Origin: Pseudovibrio sp. Tun.PSC04-5.I4
GTDB lineage: Bacteria > Pseudomonadota > Alphaproteobacteria > Rhizobiales > Stappiaceae
DNA: 64,000 bases
Reading direction: 5' to 3'
NCBI RefSeq assembly: GCF_900104145.1
Contig: NZ_FNLB01000006.1
Span: 3,784,501 to 3,848,500, forward strand
Position 1 is the stretch's first letter, and the number at the start of each line of letters is the position of its first letter. Position numbers and translations under genes: made by a program. Of this stretch, positions 63,033-64,000 are shown piece by piece. Under the pieces are notes generated by a model that was given only the letters and a program-made list of their open reading frames with translations, was not told where the DNA came from and searched no databases.

Positions 63033-63899
63033 ATGAAGGCGGTATTGGGCATTATTGGGGGCTCAGGCCTTTACAATATTCCCGGCTTTGAAAACGCGCG
63101 ATGGGAGCGTGTTGAGAGCCCGTGGGGAGAGCCATCTGATGATCTTTACGTTGGAGAAATTGATGGTTTGAGCGTTGTATTTCTCCCTCGTCATGGCCGA
63201 GGTCATGTGCATTCACCAAGTGCCATCAACTACCGTGCAAACATTGATGTATTGAAGCGTGCAGGTGTTACCGATCTCATTTCAGTCAGCGCATGCGGTT
63301 CTTTGAAGGAAGACTACGCACCGGGGACTTTCGTTCTTGTGGACCAGTTTATTGATCGAACATTTGCGCGTGAGAAGAGCTTCTTCGGGACTGGATGTGT
63401 AGCCCACGTTTCTGTTGCTGACCCGGTCTCCCCGCTGCTTGTTGATGTGGTGGAATCTGCTTGTAAGTCCGAGGGGCTGACCTACCATCGTGGCGGTACC
63501 TATCTTGCGATGGAAGGGCCTCAGTTTTCTTCTAAGGCTGAAAGCCATCTGTACCGGTCCTGGGGATGCGATGTCATTGGCATGACAAATATGCCGGAGG
63601 CAAAGCTCGCCCGTGAAGCGGAGATAAGCTATTCCACTATTGCGATGGTGACAGACTATGATAGTTGGCATGCTGGTCACGGCAACGTTGACATCAATTC
63701 CATCATCAAAGTTTTACATGAGAATGTGGATAGTGCGCAGAAGCTGGTACTCTCCATTGCGAAGAATCTGCCGAGGGAGCACGAAGCGTGCCCGTTGGGT
63801 TCTAACAACGCTCTTGATTACGCAATTATGACGGCTCCTGATAAACGAGATCCTGCTTTGATTGCCAAGCTTGATGCCATTGCAGGACGTGTCTTGTAA
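63033..63899 (+). CDS. mtnP: S-methyl-5'-thioadenosine phosphorylase
   Basis: A 288-residue purine-nucleoside-phosphorylase-family enzyme that splits methylthioadenosine to adenine and methylthioribose-1-phosphate, the first step of methionine salvage. The phosphate-binding IIGGSGLY, FLPRHGRGH, the Ser-Ala-Cys-Gly (SACGSL) and GPQFSSKAES with GMTNMPEAKLAREAE and TDYDSWH are all typical of MtnP. ATG 63033 follows GGGAGAG. Confidence 0.95.
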   Translation: MKAVLGIIGGSGLYNIPGFENARWERVESPWGEPSDDLYVGEIDGLSVVFLPRHGRGHVHSPSAINYRANIDVLKRAGVTDLISVSACGSLKEDYAPGTFVLVDQFIDRTFAREKSFFGTGCVAHVSVADPVSPLLVDVVESACKSEGLTYHRGGTYLAMEGPQFSSKAESHLYRSWGCDVIGMTNMPEAKLAREAEISYSTIAMVTDYDSWHAGHGNVDINSIIKVLHENVDSAQKLVLSIAKNLPREHEACPLGSNNALDYAIMTAPDKRDPALIAKLDAIAGRVL

Positions 63900-63967
63900 A
63901 CTAACCTAGTATTTAACCTACGTTTTTGGCCCTTGTGCTGAAATGAAACGACTATGCGGAAATAAAC

Positions 63968-64000
63968 ATGACCGACACATTCAATGCGATCTCTGCTGAG
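63968..64000 (+). CDS. Start of next gene (cut by window edge), possibly apt
   Basis: ATG 63968 opens a frame reading MTDTFNAISAE to the edge. In alphaproteobacteria adenine phosphoribosyltransferase often follows mtnP and would recycle its adenine product. Eleven residues are too few to confirm that. Confidence 0.35.
   Translation, partial: MTDTFNAISAE

Overview
The window comes from the chromosome of a denitrifying, flagellated marine-type alphaproteobacterium. The evidence is a cytochrome c-type nitric oxide reductase cluster, a CtrA/SciP/FlbD-type flagellar cluster, the alphaproteobacterial DUF1285-Nudix-DUF6111-CCA block, a three-gene cytochrome bc1 operon, and moderate GC. Gene content and order fit Pseudovibrio or a close relative in Stappiaceae; this genus call is from memory, not a search. 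There are no rRNA genes, no CRISPR array and no recognisable insertion sequence. One intact tRNA (Met, CAT) is present.

Layout. 1-3.8 kb: end of a nor operon (norB C-terminus, norQ, norD, two small membrane proteins). 4.0-5.3 kb: an OprB-type carbohydrate porin cut short by an in-frame TGA, with its last beta strands still readable after the stop. 5.5-6.8 kb: an SDR oxidoreductase and a small protein with a HEPN-like Rx4H motif. 6.8-18.1 kb: an accessory locus, starting with about 1 kb of AT-rich DNA, then a 1,620-residue protein of twelve roughly 134-residue repeats, a second repeat protein sharing short motifs with it, a PrtD-type type I secretion ABC exporter and its HlyD-type adaptor. 18.1-19.8 kb: a 1.5-kb islet between a 45-bp copy of the tRNA-Met 3' half and the intact tRNA-Met gene, carrying one periplasmic ClpP-fold protein. 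20.1-33.0 kb: mnmA, then fliK-flgD-sciP-fliF-fliG-fliH-fliN-flbD-flhA, with a perfect CtrA box before fliF. 33.1-37.5 kb: small enzymes (two GNATs, a Nudix hydrolase, a metallophosphoesterase) and a tail-anchored protein. 37.5-44.4 kb: a minus-strand MoxR ATPase / DUF58 / BatA-DUF4159 / large membrane protein operon. 44.8-49.1 kb: DUF1285, CoA-pyrophosphatase-type Nudix, DUF6111, CCA-adding enzyme, DUF1284 and a Tim44-like protein. 49.2-50.3 kb: divergent ohr/ohrR with two operator-like palindromes. 50.3-57.0 kb: a DMT permease, an AAA ATPase, fumC, an AT-rich HEPN-like gene, hemF, a periplasmic protein and trmL. 57.2-59.9 kb: a structured leader with a 33-codon ORF, a small membrane protein and an ABC transporter. 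60.2-64.0 kb: petABC, mtnP and the first codons of the next gene.

How the parts work together. nor and pet are respiratory modules: NO reduction, and the quinol-cytochrome c reductase that can feed it. norQ/norD and the moxR/DUF58 operon are two separate MoxR-AAA plus VWA-type systems. The flagellar block carries hook-length control (FliK), hook cap (FlgD), MS ring and switch (FliF, FliG, FliN), export (FliH, FlhA) and two regulators (SciP, FlbD).

The most novel part is the 6.8-18.1 kb locus. It encodes two non-RTX repeat proteins with shared Q-x-N...D-x-D and G-x-N-x-Q-x-N motifs next to a dedicated type I exporter whose H-loop histidine is glutamine. I infer a secreted or surface-displayed beta-rich fibre or adhesin system; this has not been demonstrated.
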